Assembly (NCBI GenBank): GCA_902519235.1
Contig: CABYJE010000001.1
Location: 1-64,000 of the forward strand
From: an uncultured Prochlorococcus sp.
GTDB taxonomy: Bacteria > Cyanobacteriota > Cyanobacteriia > PCC-6307 > Cyanobiaceae
Reading direction: 5' to 3'
DNA: 64,000 nt
The translations under genes and the position numbers were made by a program. Each line of letters begins with the position of its first letter. Within the stretch, counting starts at the first letter, position 1. Of the stretch, positions 21,942 to 32,608 are shown one piece after another. The notes beneath the pieces were generated by a model, which was not told the origin of the DNA, did not search any database, and saw only the letters and a list, made by a program, of their open reading frames with translations.

Positions 21942-22985
21942 TTAAGTTAAAATTTCTGGCAAAAATTTACTAATTGTTGAATTATTTTTTCGCACTATCT
22001 TTCCAATTTCCCAACTATCTATTTCATAATCTTTACAGATACTTAATGTCGCGTCCTTAAATTTTTTATCAATAATTAAACAAAATCCAACTCCAAGATT
22101 GAAAGTATTCCAAAAATCTTTTTCAGGAATAGATCCTTTGTCTTTAAGGAATTTAAATAAAATAGGTATTTCCCAAGAACTGGTATTGATATAAGGAATA
22201 AAATCAGAAGGAATACATCTTGGTAAATTTTCTGGAATTCCTCCTCCAGTTATATGAGACATTGCTTTAATTTCTATATTTTCAGATAACATTTGGTTAA
22301 TCACATTATTGTAAATTTTTGTCGGTTTCAATAACTCATCATAAAAACTTAAGTTAGAAACTTTTTCAAATTCCTTTTCTATTTGATTATTGTTTTGAAT
22401 AATTTTTCTTACTAAACTAAAGCCATTACTATGGACTCCATTACTTTTTAAAGCAATTATTAAGTCATTTTCAGAGACTTTTTTACCATTAATAAGCTTA
22501 TCCTCATCGACTATTCCAACACAAAATCCTGCAAGATCATACTTATTTTTTGAATAAAATCCTGGCATTTCAGCAGTTTCTCCGCCGAGTAATGAACAGT
22601 TATTTTCTCCGCAGCCATGTGAAATTCCTTGAACAACCCTCAATAATTGTTTCTTATCAAGCTTACCAGTAGCAATATAATCCAGAAAAAATAACGGTTT
22701 TGCACCACTAGTAATGATATCGTTCATGCACATAGCAACTAAATCAATACCAACCTCAAAGTGAAAGTTTTTACTTTGGGCTAATTCTAATTTTGTTCCA
22801 ACACCATCAGTTCCTGAAACAAGAACTGGTTTTTTAAAACTATCGATAGGAATTCTAAACAAGCCTCCGAACCCGCCAATACCCTCAATAACATTAGATG
22901 TATGAGTTCCTTCAACTGCCTGTTTAATTTCGGAAACAAATTGTCGTCCAGCTTCTATATCAACACCTGATGTTTTGTAATCCAT
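21942..22985 (-). CDS. purM: Phosphoribosylformylglycinamidine cyclo-ligase
   Basis: YKTSGVDIEAGRQFV, VSGTDGVGTKLELA, LLGGETAEMPGFY, SHITGGGIPENLPR. Confidence 0.97.
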   Translation of the reverse strand: MDYKTSGVDIEAGRQFVSEIKQAVEGTHTSNVIEGIGGFGGLFRIPIDSFKKPVLVSGTDGVGTKLELAQSKNFHFEVGIDLVAMCMNDIITSGAKPLFFLDYIATGKLDKKQLLRVVQGISHGCGENNCSLLGGETAEMPGFYSKNKYDLAGFCVGIVDEDKLINGKKVSENDLIIALKSNGVHSNGFSLVRKIIQNNNQIEKEFEKVSNLSFYDELLKPTKIYNNVINQMLSENIEIKAMSHITGGGIPENLPRCIPSDFIPYINTSSWEIPILFKFLKDKGSIPEKDFWNTFNLGVGFCLIIDKKFKDATLSICKDYEIDSWEIGKIVRKNNSTISKFLPEILT

Positions 22986-23082
22986 TAAATAAAAATGATA
23001 GACTTTCCTTATATAGATATTCCTCCTAAGATTGCTTTTGTCCAGTAATTATTTATCAAATAGATTTATTTTTTAAAAGAAA

Positions 23083-24615
23083 GTGAAGAAAGTAATAATC
23101 AGGAAAACTGAAGAAATAGAAAATTGGAGGAGAAATATAAATAGTGAAATTAACTTTATTCCAACAATGGGTAATCTTCATAATGGACATATTAAGTTAA
23201 TATCAACAGCAAAAAATGACAACTCTAATGTTAATTTAGTAAGTATTTTTATTAATCCACTTCAATTCGATAACAAGTTAGACTTAGAAAATTACCCCAA
23301 AACAATTGATAATGATATAAAAATCTCCTTTTCAAATGGCGCGGATGCCATATTCATCCCTAGTAATGAAGATATATATCCACCAAATAATAAAAATATT
23401 AAATTCCTAAAAGCTCCAATAGAATTATCTTCTGCATTATGTGGATTAAATCGAATTGGACATTTTGATGGCGTATGTACAGTAGTTTATAGATTACTTA
23501 ATCTCATCAAGCCTAAAAATCTTTACTTAGGAGAAAAAGATTGGCAACAACTTTTAATTTTAAAAAATCTTGTCCTAAAAAAGAAATTAAATGTTGCTAT
23601 TAAATCTATTCCTACACAAAGAGATTTTGATGGAATTCCTTTAAGTTCACGTAATGTACATTTATCAAAAAACGAAAGGAAATTGGTAAGGTTTTTTTCA
23701 AGTGAGTTATTAGAAGCAAAAAAAAATTTTCTGCAAGAAAAAAATATCAATTTAAACGAAATAATTAAAAAGTTATCAGCAAAAAAAATTTCAATCGAAT
23801 ATTTAGAACACTTACACCCTCATACACTCCAAAAAGCAAGACTTGAGGATAATATTTCGTTACTGGCTGGTGCGATAAGATGTGGAGAGACAAGATTGAT
23901 TGATCACGTTTTCCTAATGAAAAGAAGGCCGATTATTGCAATTGATGGTCCTGCAGGGTCAGGTAAAAGTACTGTAACAAAGTTAATAGCGAAGAAACTT
24001 AAACTTCTATATTTAGATACTGGCGCAATGTATAGGGCATTGAGTTGGCTGATACTTAAGGAAAATATTGATTATAAAAAAGAAAAAAAATTACAGAATA
24101 TTCTTAATGATATATCTATTGTTTTCAAGTCAAATACAAATTCACATCAGGATGTTTATGTTAATAACTACTGTGTTACTGAAGAAATTAGGTCGCAAAA
24201 GATAAGTGCCATAGTTTCTAAAATTTCCTCAATAAAAGAAGTAAGAAAATTCTTAGTAGAAGAACAAAGAAAAATTGGAGAATCAGGTGGACTTGTAGCT
24301 GAGGGTAGAGATATAGGAACTACTGTTTTTCCTCATGCAGAACTTAAAATATTTTTAACTGCTAGCATTGATGAAAGAGCAAAAAGAAGAAAATCTGATA
24401 AAAATAGTAAAGACTTACAAGAAATAGACTTTAATACATTAAAAGAACTTATAAAGAAAAGAGATTTTGAAGATTCCAATAGGGAAATTTCACCTCTAAT
24501 AAAAGCTAATGACGCAATAGAAATTATTACGGATGGATATGCAATAAATGAGGTGGTGGATAAAATTATTAATCTTTACAATGACAAGATTCCTAAAGAG
24601 ACTGAGATCAAATAA
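23083..24615 (+). CDS. panC-cmk: Bifunctional pantothenate synthetase/cytidylate kinase (GTG start)
   Basis: PTMGNLHNGHIKLI (PanC) and AIDGPAGSGKSTVTKLIAKKL, VAEGRDIGTTVFP (Cmk). Confidence 0.96.
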   Translation: MKKVIIRKTEEIENWRRNINSEINFIPTMGNLHNGHIKLISTAKNDNSNVNLVSIFINPLQFDNKLDLENYPKTIDNDIKISFSNGADAIFIPSNEDIYPPNNKNIKFLKAPIELSSALCGLNRIGHFDGVCTVVYRLLNLIKPKNLYLGEKDWQQLLILKNLVLKKKLNVAIKSIPTQRDFDGIPLSSRNVHLSKNERKLVRFFSSELLEAKKNFLQEKNINLNEIIKKLSAKKISIEYLEHLHPHTLQKARLEDNISLLAGAIRCGETRLIDHVFLMKRRPIIAIDGPAGSGKSTVTKLIAKKLKLLYLDTGAMYRALSWLILKENIDYKKEKKLQNILNDISIVFKSNTNSHQDVYVNNYCVTEEIRSQKISAIVSKISSIKEVRKFLVEEQRKIGESGGLVAEGRDIGTTVFPHAELKIFLTASIDERAKRRKSDKNSKDLQEIDFNTLKELIKKRDFEDSNREISPLIKANDAIEIITDGYAINEVVDKIINLYNDKIPKETEIK

Positions 24616-24617
24616 AT

Positions 24618-25091
24618 TCAAGAAATACTTTCCAAAAAACCGTTTACAGAGTCTTCTAAAATATCAAGGACATAATCAAAGCCCTCATCACCTCCAAAAT
24701 ATGGGTCAGGAACTTCTTGCTCATTAAAAACCGATCTAAAATCTTGTATTTTTTTAATTGATGCAAACCCAGTTGAAGCTGTTCTATTTTTAAGATCTTG
24801 AATATTTCTAAAATTTGAATCGTCCATCGCAAGAATATAGTTAAATTCGTCAAAATCTTTGCTAGTAATTTGACGAGCCCTGCTTAAGATATTTATATCT
24901 CTTCTTTCTGCCGCAATTCTCATCCTAGAGTCAGCTTTTTTCCCAATATGCCAACTCCCAGTTCCAGCAGAATCTACAATAAAGCAATCGGTTAATCCCT
25001 TCTTTTCGAGTAGACTTATAAAGATAGCTTCTGCTGCAGGAGACCTACAAATATTTCCCAAACATACAAAAAGAACAGAAATTTTATTCAT
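24618..25091 (-). CDS. Low-molecular-weight protein-tyrosine-phosphatase
   Basis: VLFVCLGNICRSPAAEAIF; VPDPYFGGDEGFDYVLD. Confidence 0.95.
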   Translation of the reverse strand: MNKISVLFVCLGNICRSPAAEAIFISLLEKKGLTDCFIVDSAGTGSWHIGKKADSRMRIAAERRDINILSRARQITSKDFDEFNYILAMDDSNFRNIQDLKNRTASTGFASIKKIQDFRSVFNEQEVPDPYFGGDEGFDYVLDILEDSVNGFLESIS

Positions 25092-25123
25092 TTGATTGCA
25101 AATTCCAAAAGATTATAAGACTT

Positions 25124-25885
25124 TTAAGTGGCAAATAAAACTTCTTCAATTAAAGATTCAGTAAATTCTTTACCAAACAAACTCGACAACATTGGCCTTG
25201 CTGGATCGTTGTCTCTTCTATAATTCAAATAATTATTTTGACCGTTTATTAATTCTTTTTGCAATTCAATATTGACTTCTTTGCTTTCGAAAAGAATTTC
25301 CAAATACAAATCAAGATATTCCTTAAATGAGGTATAAAGTTGATTAGTTATTAAAAAATCGCTTCTTTCTTCTTTTGGTAATTTTGACCATATTACTCCT
25401 GGAGAAAAAAATCTAGCTACATCCGAAGACATTTTTTCAGCTAATGGGAGTGATGAATGACAATGATTTTTGAGTTTTTTAAGTTTTTCTAATAACTCAT
25501 TATTGTATTGATTTTGTATTTTTAATGAAGGCTGAAAATCTAAAACTAATAAATAACTATTAGGCAGAGAAACAAAATCTACCCCAAAAAATGGGACGTT
25601 ATAAATAGTATTAGGAATAATTAAAAAATTTAAAACAGAATAATTTGGACTATTTATACAAACTGCCCTTGCGAATTGAATTCTTTCTTTATGCGTTACT
25701 CCCCAAGTAGATAGATTCACATTTTTTTTTGATTTTTTTGAACCATAAGTTGAATCTTTATAAGAATATTCCGAGGGTATTGTTTTTTCTAAACAGTTAT
25801 ATTTAATTAAATTATTTGTTAAATATTTTAAAAAATTATGCCATCTCCAATCTGGCCTGTAAAAAATGGTATCTTGTATTAACAT
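25124..25885 (-). CDS. pebB: Phycoerythrobilin:ferredoxin oxidoreductase
   Basis: Ferredoxin-dependent bilin reductase family; [13 protein letters not shown]; directly after pebA. Confidence 0.9.
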   Translation of the reverse strand: MLIQDTIFYRPDWRWHNFLKYLTNNLIKYNCLEKTIPSEYSYKDSTYGSKKSKKNVNLSTWGVTHKERIQFARAVCINSPNYSVLNFLIIPNTIYNVPFFGVDFVSLPNSYLLVLDFQPSLKIQNQYNNELLEKLKKLKNHCHSSLPLAEKMSSDVARFFSPGVIWSKLPKEERSDFLITNQLYTSFKEYLDLYLEILFESKEVNIELQKELINGQNNYLNYRRDNDPARPMLSSLFGKEFTESLIEEVLFAT

Positions 25886-26596
25886 TTAATGAATAATCTC
25901 ATTATTTAATGTAAATAGAAATTTATTGATAAATTTTTTTGTCCATTTTTCTCCAAAAAAAGATTTAAACAATTTATCTGCAGGGTCTTTTTCAAAACTA
26001 TACTTATCGTATTTAATTTGATTAATCTTTATTTCTTCTGCATTTAAAAATTGATTAACGAGATTAGATTTATAAATATTCAAATAATTATTTACGAATG
26101 AATGGAATATATTATTTAAATCTCTATCAAGATTTAATTTATTTCCTCTACATATAATCACCCATGGGGAAAAATACTTTTTTGAATCATATATATTCTT
26201 CATTTTATTGTTGTCAAATGCAGAATATTTTTTCTTAATACTACCTAAACTTGAACAATATTTTTCAAGATATTCGCTTTCTTGAATTAAAGGTTGATAA
26301 TCAAGTATTGCTAATAACTTTTGAGAAGTACCAAACCATAAAATATCAGCTCCTAAAATAGGCAATTCACTATCAAAATTAGGATATGCGACCGTATTAA
26401 ACACTTGCAGTTTTTTGCCCCCATCTAATCTTGTTATTCGCCACTTTCTATATTCGGGAGATGAAAAAAGCCAATTTTTAATAATATATTTTGAGTCTTC
26501 ATTGTGATGTTCTTTGAATTCACTAGATATTTGTACTTCATGTCCATTTAATTCATCAATATTGGTTTTAAGGAAATCAACTAATGAATCAAACAT
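25886..26596 (-). CDS. pebA: 15,16-dihydrobiliverdin:ferredoxin oxidoreductase
   Basis: [54 protein letters not shown]. Confidence 0.92.
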   Translation of the reverse strand: MFDSLVDFLKTNIDELNGHEVQISSEFKEHHNEDSKYIIKNWLFSSPEYRKWRITRLDGGKKLQVFNTVAYPNFDSELPILGADILWFGTSQKLLAILDYQPLIQESEYLEKYCSSLGSIKKKYSAFDNNKMKNIYDSKKYFSPWVIICRGNKLNLDRDLNNIFHSFVNNYLNIYKSNLVNQFLNAEEIKINQIKYDKYSFEKDPADKLFKSFFGEKWTKKFINKFLFTLNNEIIH

Positions 26597-26601
26597 AAAT
26601 A

Positions 26602-27312
26602 TTAGGTTTCGGTACTTCCTTTCCTAACTTTTTTTGTAATGTAGTTGAATACAATCTTGCCTAAAACAGCAATCAAGTTACCTTCAAGCTCCTTGAACAT
26701 TTTCATATTGTAAGAAAAAGCTTGATTAGCTTCATCAATAATTTGATCAGCCATCTTTTGATTTATTGGAAGTTGATTCAAAGTAAGGGAATATTCTTCC
26801 TTGAATTTCTTTTCATCAGCAATTAATTCAAACTCATAAAAATTTAAACCATCATTTCCCTTCAAATTTAATGCTTTTTTAGCGATCCTTTTCAAGATTT
26901 GTCCCCCAGATAAATCTCCTATATAGCGAGTGTAGTGGTGTCCAACTAAGAGCTCTGGTGAATTTTTTGCGACCTCTCGAATTCTTTCAACATATTTTTT
27001 TGCTGAGTGAGAAATATTAATTTCGTTCTTCCAGTTTTCACCAAAATAAAATTTAAGATCATTTACAAGAGTTTCTTTCCTGAATAATGATTTAAAACCT
27101 ATAGGTTTTATTACAGGATGTTCCTCATTGACGAGTCTTTCGATTTCTTCTTCCATAGCTTCATAAACAAAATATAAATCACTAATTAATTTTCTATAAG
27201 ATTTTTTTTCAACAACTCCTTTTAAAAAACAAGCCACAAAGCCAGTATTTTCAGCCATAGTATGGGATTTTTTTGTCCCTTCTCTTAATTGTCCTGCAAG
27301 AGCAACTGCCAT
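26602..27312 (-). CDS. ho1: Heme oxygenase
   Basis: [44 protein letters not shown]. Confidence 0.96.
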   Translation of the reverse strand: MAVALAGQLREGTKKSHTMAENTGFVACFLKGVVEKKSYRKLISDLYFVYEAMEEEIERLVNEEHPVIKPIGFKSLFRKETLVNDLKFYFGENWKNEINISHSAKKYVERIREVAKNSPELLVGHHYTRYIGDLSGGQILKRIAKKALNLKGNDGLNFYEFELIADEKKFKEEYSLTLNQLPINQKMADQIIDEANQAFSYNMKMFKELEGNLIAVLGKIVFNYITKKVRKGSTET

Positions 27313-27369
27313 ATATTTTGAATTATTTTTGTATGTGTATTTAATCTACAAGAAAAATACATAAAACAG

Positions 27370-27897
27370 CTAATTTTTGTTACCAGCGGATGTTGTAGAG
27401 AATAGCTTATAAAGTTCTTTACAAACTAAAAAAAGATTATCTTTTTGTTCCTTTTGCGGTAGATGAGTACCAGTCATTTCCCAATCACCGATAGTAGCCA
27501 CTCTCCATCTCTCGGAGGGAACAATCATACCTCGCATTATTATTCCCAACAATTTCGGAACTCTACCATTATTATCATTTTCAATTCTTAATTGTAAGAG
27601 TATTGCTCTACATTCAATAAGAGGACTCCATCCAGGGAAATGAAACGCAAAATCAATAGTATCTTGCATGGATTCATTATTTGAATAGTCCCAGGGACTA
27701 AAGTTTACGCTTGCATCTGGAAAATATTTCCGAAACAAAGCTGCAGTGGAAGCAATTTTATTAGCTATTTCAACATTACTTACATTTGAACTCGCATTCA
27801 TAAGTAGCTGAGTATTTTTTTGAAAAATGACATAATTTGCTTTAACTTGCTTATTAACTACTTTTTCTTTTAATAAAGATGTTGAAATGCTGATCAA
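27370..27897 (-). CDS. Conserved hypothetical protein upstream of ho1; start uncertain
   Basis: Open frame in apparent operon; LLGIIMRGMIVPSERWRVATIGDWEMTGTHLP; alternative start MNASSNVSNVEIA. Confidence 0.6.
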   Translation of the reverse strand: MISISTSLLKEKVVNKQVKANYVIFQKNTQLLMNASSNVSNVEIANKIASTAALFRKYFPDASVNFSPWDYSNNESMQDTIDFAFHFPGWSPLIECRAILLQLRIENDNNGRVPKLLGIIMRGMIVPSERWRVATIGDWEMTGTHLPQKEQKDNLFLVCKELYKLFSTTSAGNKN

Positions 27898-28012
27898 TAA
27901 AGTATTCTCTATTCACATTTGAATAATAAATTTCTAGGTTTTAAAGAAAATAACTCATCGCAAATTACAATACGAGGAACTTCAATGAGTTATCTTTTAT
28001 TAATTCAATGCT

Positions 28013-29437
28013 ATGCCAAAATTTGAAAAATTAACTTTACCTAATGAAGGCGAGATAATAACTTTTAATCAAGGCAAGCCTAATGTTCCTAATAATCCAA
28101 TTGTCCCATTTATTAGGGGTGATGGTACTGGAGTTGATATTTGGCCTGCAACTCAAATCGTTCTTGATTCAGCCATTAAGAAAAGCTATGGAGATGAAAG
28201 AAAAATTAATTGGTTTAAAGTCTATGCAGGCGATGAAGCTTGTGAACTTTATGGAACATATAACTACCTCCCTCAAGATACTATTGAAGCAATCAAACAC
28301 TTTGGTGTAGCCATCAAAGGTCCTTTAACGACTCCCATCGGTGGAGGTATTAGATCCCTTAATGTTGCATTAAGGCAAATATTTGATTTATATAGCTGTG
28401 TTAGACCATGTAAATATTATTCAGGAACTCCAAGCCCTCATAAAAATCCCCAAAATTTAGACGTTATTGTTTACAGAGAAAATACTGAGGATATCTATAT
28501 GGGAATTGAATGGGAAGCGGAGGATAATAATTGTCTTGAATTAATTAATCACTTAAATAACATTGTCATACCAAAAAGTAAAAATTTAAAAAATAGATCT
28601 ATACCCGACGGATCAGGTATTGGAATAAAACCGGTGAGTAAATCTGGTAGCCAAAGGCATATTAGAAAAGCTATTGAACATGCCAAAAGATTATCAGGAG
28701 ATAAAAGGCATGTGACTCTTGTACATAAAGGGAATATTATGAAATATACAGAAGGTGCTTTTAGAGATTGGGGATATGAATTAGCAGTAAATGAATTTAG
28801 AGAAGATTGCATTACAGAAAGAGAAAGCTGGATTTTAGATAATATTCAGAAAAATCCAGAAATTACAATTGAAAATAATGCTCGAAAAATTGAACCAGGT
28901 TTTGACAAGCTTACAAATAACAAAAAAGCATTCATTTGCGAAGAAATTAAAGAAGTTATTGCATCAATATCAAATTCTCACGGAGATGGAAAATGGAAAA
29001 AACTAATTCTAGTTGATGATCGGATAGCTGATAGTATATTTCAACAAATTCAAACTAGACCTCAAGAATATTCAATTCTTGCAACATTAAACCTCAATGG
29101 AGACTATGTTTCTGATGCAGCTGCAGCTATTGTTGGTGGCCTAGGTATGGCTCCTGGTGCAAATATTGGAGATAATGCAGCAATTTTCGAAGCTACGCAC
29201 GGTACTGCGCCAAAACATGCAGGCTTGAATAAAATTAATCCAGGCTCAGTAATTCTTAGTGGTGTAATGATGCTTGAATATTTTGGTTGGGATGAGGCAG
29301 CTAACTTAATTACTAATGGTTTAAGTAAGGCAATAGAGCAAAAAAAAGTCACCTATGATCTAGCACGCTTAATGGAACCAAAAGTAGAACCCTTATCCTG
29401 CAGCAGTTTTGCTGAAGAAATTATCTCAAATTTCTAA
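28013..29437 (+). CDS. icd: NADP-dependent isocitrate dehydrogenase
   Basis: FIRGDGTGVDIWPA, VYRENTEDIYMGIEWEAE, THGTAPKHAGLNKINPGSVILS. Confidence 0.97.
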   Translation: MPKFEKLTLPNEGEIITFNQGKPNVPNNPIVPFIRGDGTGVDIWPATQIVLDSAIKKSYGDERKINWFKVYAGDEACELYGTYNYLPQDTIEAIKHFGVAIKGPLTTPIGGGIRSLNVALRQIFDLYSCVRPCKYYSGTPSPHKNPQNLDVIVYRENTEDIYMGIEWEAEDNNCLELINHLNNIVIPKSKNLKNRSIPDGSGIGIKPVSKSGSQRHIRKAIEHAKRLSGDKRHVTLVHKGNIMKYTEGAFRDWGYELAVNEFREDCITERESWILDNIQKNPEITIENNARKIEPGFDKLTNNKKAFICEEIKEVIASISNSHGDGKWKKLILVDDRIADSIFQQIQTRPQEYSILATLNLNGDYVSDAAAAIVGGLGMAPGANIGDNAAIFEATHGTAPKHAGLNKINPGSVILSGVMMLEYFGWDEAANLITNGLSKAIEQKKVTYDLARLMEPKVEPLSCSSFAEEIISNF

Positions 29438-30789
29438 TTTAAAAAATTACTTTTATTTTCAAAAGCTTTCCAAATATTAACCAGTGAATCTTTAGTGCCA
29501 ATGTTTCCAGGATGAGTAACAATGGGGAGTTTTTCGCCATTTTTTAGATTGTAAGTCACCACTGAAATGCCAGTTAAGATCTGTCCTTCAAGATAAACAT
29601 AATCTGCATTTAGTCCTTTACTAAGAATCAAATTTGATGTTATTCCACCTTTTGAAATCAAATATCCTATTTCATACTTCAAATCTGCGACTAATTCAGC
29701 AATAAAACAAGCAAGTAAATTATAAAAATTAAATACTTCAGAAGCATCTAGAGACATAAATTTTCTTGAAGTAAACAAAACAGGAGTTTTTCCTTTCTCA
29801 AAAGAAAATCTAATTTCTTTCAAAAATTTATTTTTAAACAAATTCCTTCGCTTCTGATTATTATCTGATGAAGTAATTTTAAAGAATTCAAAAACATCTA
29901 ATTCAATTGGACTGCAATTACTTATCTCTAATAAATTATTCAATTGTATTGTTGTAAGTTCTACATAAGATCCAACAATTATAAGTCCTGGAAGAAAACT
30001 CTTTTCTTTATTTCTTATTCTTAAATTAGAGAAAAATATTTCACTCTGAGAGACACTTTTTTTCTCAGAAATTGAACTTATAAAACTTGCTGCAGTTCGA
30101 AAAAGGAATTTTTTTTGTTTTATTAATTTTTTAATTACTAAAGAGAATTTTTTTAGTTGAGAATAATTTGCTATATCTACAACTACATGTTTATTATTCT
30201 TCAAGTTCTTTAGTGTTTTTAAAACAATATTATTTTCTTCATCATTCAGCATTTCGATATCTGAGAATAAAAGATTTTGAATATCTTCAAAATTTATTTG
30301 CGATTTACTCTGCTGAAGTAAAAGATTCTTGACATTACTTGTCTCATATCCAAATATTTTATCTCTTGCAAAAATTGTTTGACTAATAGGAATCTTATTA
30401 ACAAAATGAGATCCATTAATTGTTAATCTTTTACCCTCTATGAAAGCTGGAATATGAAAAGTAGCATCAAAAGGACCTAAGCAACTATTTAATGCAATTG
30501 GCTCTAAAAAGTTATGTCCTCTAAGAGTAGAGTCTCCTCTACTTATAAAAATAATTTCTTCTTCATAGGCTTTAGAAGTAATTACAGTCTTAAGATTTTT
30601 GCAAATTTCCTCTATTGTTAATTTCGCATCATTTTCCGATAGTGACCTTGTGTTAGCCAAAATAAAAAATAAATTAGATTTAGATTCAAAACCTTTGACT
30701 AAAGTTGAGTAGTCCCACTTAAGAAGTAATAAGCAATCGTGAACAGTTTGAGAGCCTGTGGGGTCATCATCTATAACTACAAATTTCAT
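29434..30789 (-). CDS. DUF1537-type (four-carbon acid sugar kinase family) protein
   Basis: VVIDDDPTGSQTVHD, ISRGDSTLRGH, LISKGGITSNLILSKGL. Confidence 0.8.
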   Translation of the reverse strand: MKFVVIDDDPTGSQTVHDCLLLLKWDYSTLVKGFESKSNLFFILANTRSLSENDAKLTIEEICKNLKTVITSKAYEEEIIFISRGDSTLRGHNFLEPIALNSCLGPFDATFHIPAFIEGKRLTINGSHFVNKIPISQTIFARDKIFGYETSNVKNLLLQQSKSQINFEDIQNLLFSDIEMLNDEENNIVLKTLKNLKNNKHVVVDIANYSQLKKFSLVIKKLIKQKKFLFRTAASFISSISEKKSVSQSEIFFSNLRIRNKEKSFLPGLIIVGSYVELTTIQLNNLLEISNCSPIELDVFEFFKITSSDNNQKRRNLFKNKFLKEIRFSFEKGKTPVLFTSRKFMSLDASEVFNFYNLLACFIAELVADLKYEIGYLISKGGITSNLILSKGLNADYVYLEGQILTGISVVTYNLKNGEKLPIVTHPGNIGTKDSLVNIWKAFENKSNFLN

Positions 30790-30802
30790 AAGTATTACAA
30801 AA

Positions 30803-31657
30803 TTACTTAAGAGATTTTATTTGTATTGAGGCATTTAACCTTTTACTATCATTTGAAGGAATCATAATATTTCTAAATCCATCAACAAAAGAATTTCGTG
30901 GACTAGTCCAAGGTTCGAGACATATCATTCTTCTTGGAGGATCACTCCAAATAACGCCTAGATTAAAAGGATATGGATGATTTAAAGTTACCTCTCTTTT
31001 AAAAATCTTATCTCGAAAAGAGCTTCTACCGGAAGTATACATAAGTAGATCAACTCCTAAATTAATATTATTTAATTCATCCAAAGTATTACTTATAGTA
31101 TTTCTTTCTTGATCCTGACAATTAAGTGGATTATCAACAAACACTAAATTTTTGAAATCTGAAACATTAAAATAAGGATGCAAACCAAAATTTATAGGCA
31201 TAGCAAAATCTGTTTTGTTATAGATTGTAATTTCAAATTTTAAAAAGTTAATTTTTAAGGTAACTTCTATTTTTAGTTCGAAATCGAAAGGATAATATTT
31301 TTTGGTTTTTTTTGATGAATTTAAGAATAAATATAAAATTTTTTTATTTTCATTGAAGGAGTATTGCCATTGCAAATCCCTAGCGAAACCATGTTGTGGT
31401 AATTGCAAATAACCATTTCCAAATACTGAACTAGAGGTATTGAGATTTCCACAAATTGGAAACAAGATTGGAATGCCTCCCCTAATACTTTTTGTCTTGT
31501 CCATAAATCTTGTTTCATCGAAATAAAGTATTTCATTACCATCCGAAACCCAATTTGTAATAACGCCACCTCTTTCAGGACAAAATTTAATGTAATTATT
31601 TTTATCTAATTGAAAGACAAAAATTCCTTGGTCCTTATTAGATAATGAAAGCTTCAC
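30803..31657 (-). CDS. Aldose 1-epimerase / D-hexose-6-phosphate mutarotase family
   Basis: IRGGIPILFPICGNL, LPQHGFARDLQW, NFGLHPYFNVSD, CLEPWTSPRNSF. Confidence 0.85.
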   Translation of the reverse strand: MKLSLSNKDQGIFVFQLDKNNYIKFCPERGGVITNWVSDGNEILYFDETRFMDKTKSIRGGIPILFPICGNLNTSSSVFGNGYLQLPQHGFARDLQWQYSFNENKKILYLFLNSSKKTKKYYPFDFELKIEVTLKINFLKFEITIYNKTDFAMPINFGLHPYFNVSDFKNLVFVDNPLNCQDQERNTISNTLDELNNINLGVDLLMYTSGRSSFRDKIFKREVTLNHPYPFNLGVIWSDPPRRMICLEPWTSPRNSFVDGFRNIMIPSNDSKRLNASIQIKSLK

Positions 31658-31666
31658 GATTATTAA

Positions 31667-32566
31667 TTAAAGAGAATCAACCCAATCCAAAATATGCTGA
31701 TTAACTAGTTCAGGGATCTCATCATGAGGGCAATGTCCTGCATCAAGAATAATTTCTCTTGTATTCTTTGGTGTAAATTTTTCATATAGATTCCTTTTTT
31801 TTGGAGTGTTCATCCATGGATCTTTCCCTCCCCAAAGAAGTAATAATGGTGCATTTAGTTTTGAGAATAACGTATCCAACGGCAATCCTTGAGGACCTGA
31901 TGGGTTAAATACACTTCTAAAGACATTAAAAGCTCCGAAATCTAGAGAAGGCTTCCTTATTGACTCAACTAAAAAATCATCAACATTTTTTTTATCAACA
32001 TAAACTTGATTCAAAGTTTTTTTAATATTTTTTGGATTTCTCATATTCTCAAAAATCAAGCGTTGAAGAACAATATTTTTCAAAAATATGCCGGCAATTG
32101 TTTCAATTGAAGTTTGCAACATATTCTTTTTGATAGTTTTTTCTTGACTAAAATATCCAGCCGCATTAAGTAAGATCACTCCTGCGTTTAACTCATTTAA
32201 TTCTGCACCAGCTGCTAATGCAGCATAACCACCTAATGAATTTCCAACAACAATTGTAGGTTTTTTTATTTTCTCTTTTACATAAGCGACAACCTGATCC
32301 TTCCATAAAGATCCTGAGTATTCGACGTCTTGAGGCTTAGGACTTTTTCCAAAACCGAGTAAATCCATAGCATGAACTTCGTATTTTGTACTCAAAACAG
32401 GAATATTAAATCTCCAATGATCCGTAGAAGCACCGAAACCATGAATTAATAAAATTGCACATTCTTTTGATGTATTCTCAGGCTTAGCAGAAACAATATG
32501 TATTGGGTAATTTAAAAAATTCCAGTCATAATTGACATCACTATCTATCAGAGCTGACTTTTCCAT
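31667..32566 (-). CDS. Alpha/beta hydrolase
   Basis: LLIHGFGASTDHWR, VVGNSLGGYAAL, GHCPHDEIPELV. Confidence 0.9.
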   Translation of the reverse strand: MEKSALIDSDVNYDWNFLNYPIHIVSAKPENTSKECAILLIHGFGASTDHWRFNIPVLSTKYEVHAMDLLGFGKSPKPQDVEYSGSLWKDQVVAYVKEKIKKPTIVVGNSLGGYAALAAGAELNELNAGVILLNAAGYFSQEKTIKKNMLQTSIETIAGIFLKNIVLQRLIFENMRNPKNIKKTLNQVYVDKKNVDDFLVESIRKPSLDFGAFNVFRSVFNPSGPQGLPLDTLFSKLNAPLLLLWGGKDPWMNTPKKRNLYEKFTPKNTREIILDAGHCPHDEIPELVNQHILDWVDSL

Positions 32567-32608
32567 TTATTAAAGAATTATATTGTTTAATTCTAATAAA
32601 CTTATTTC

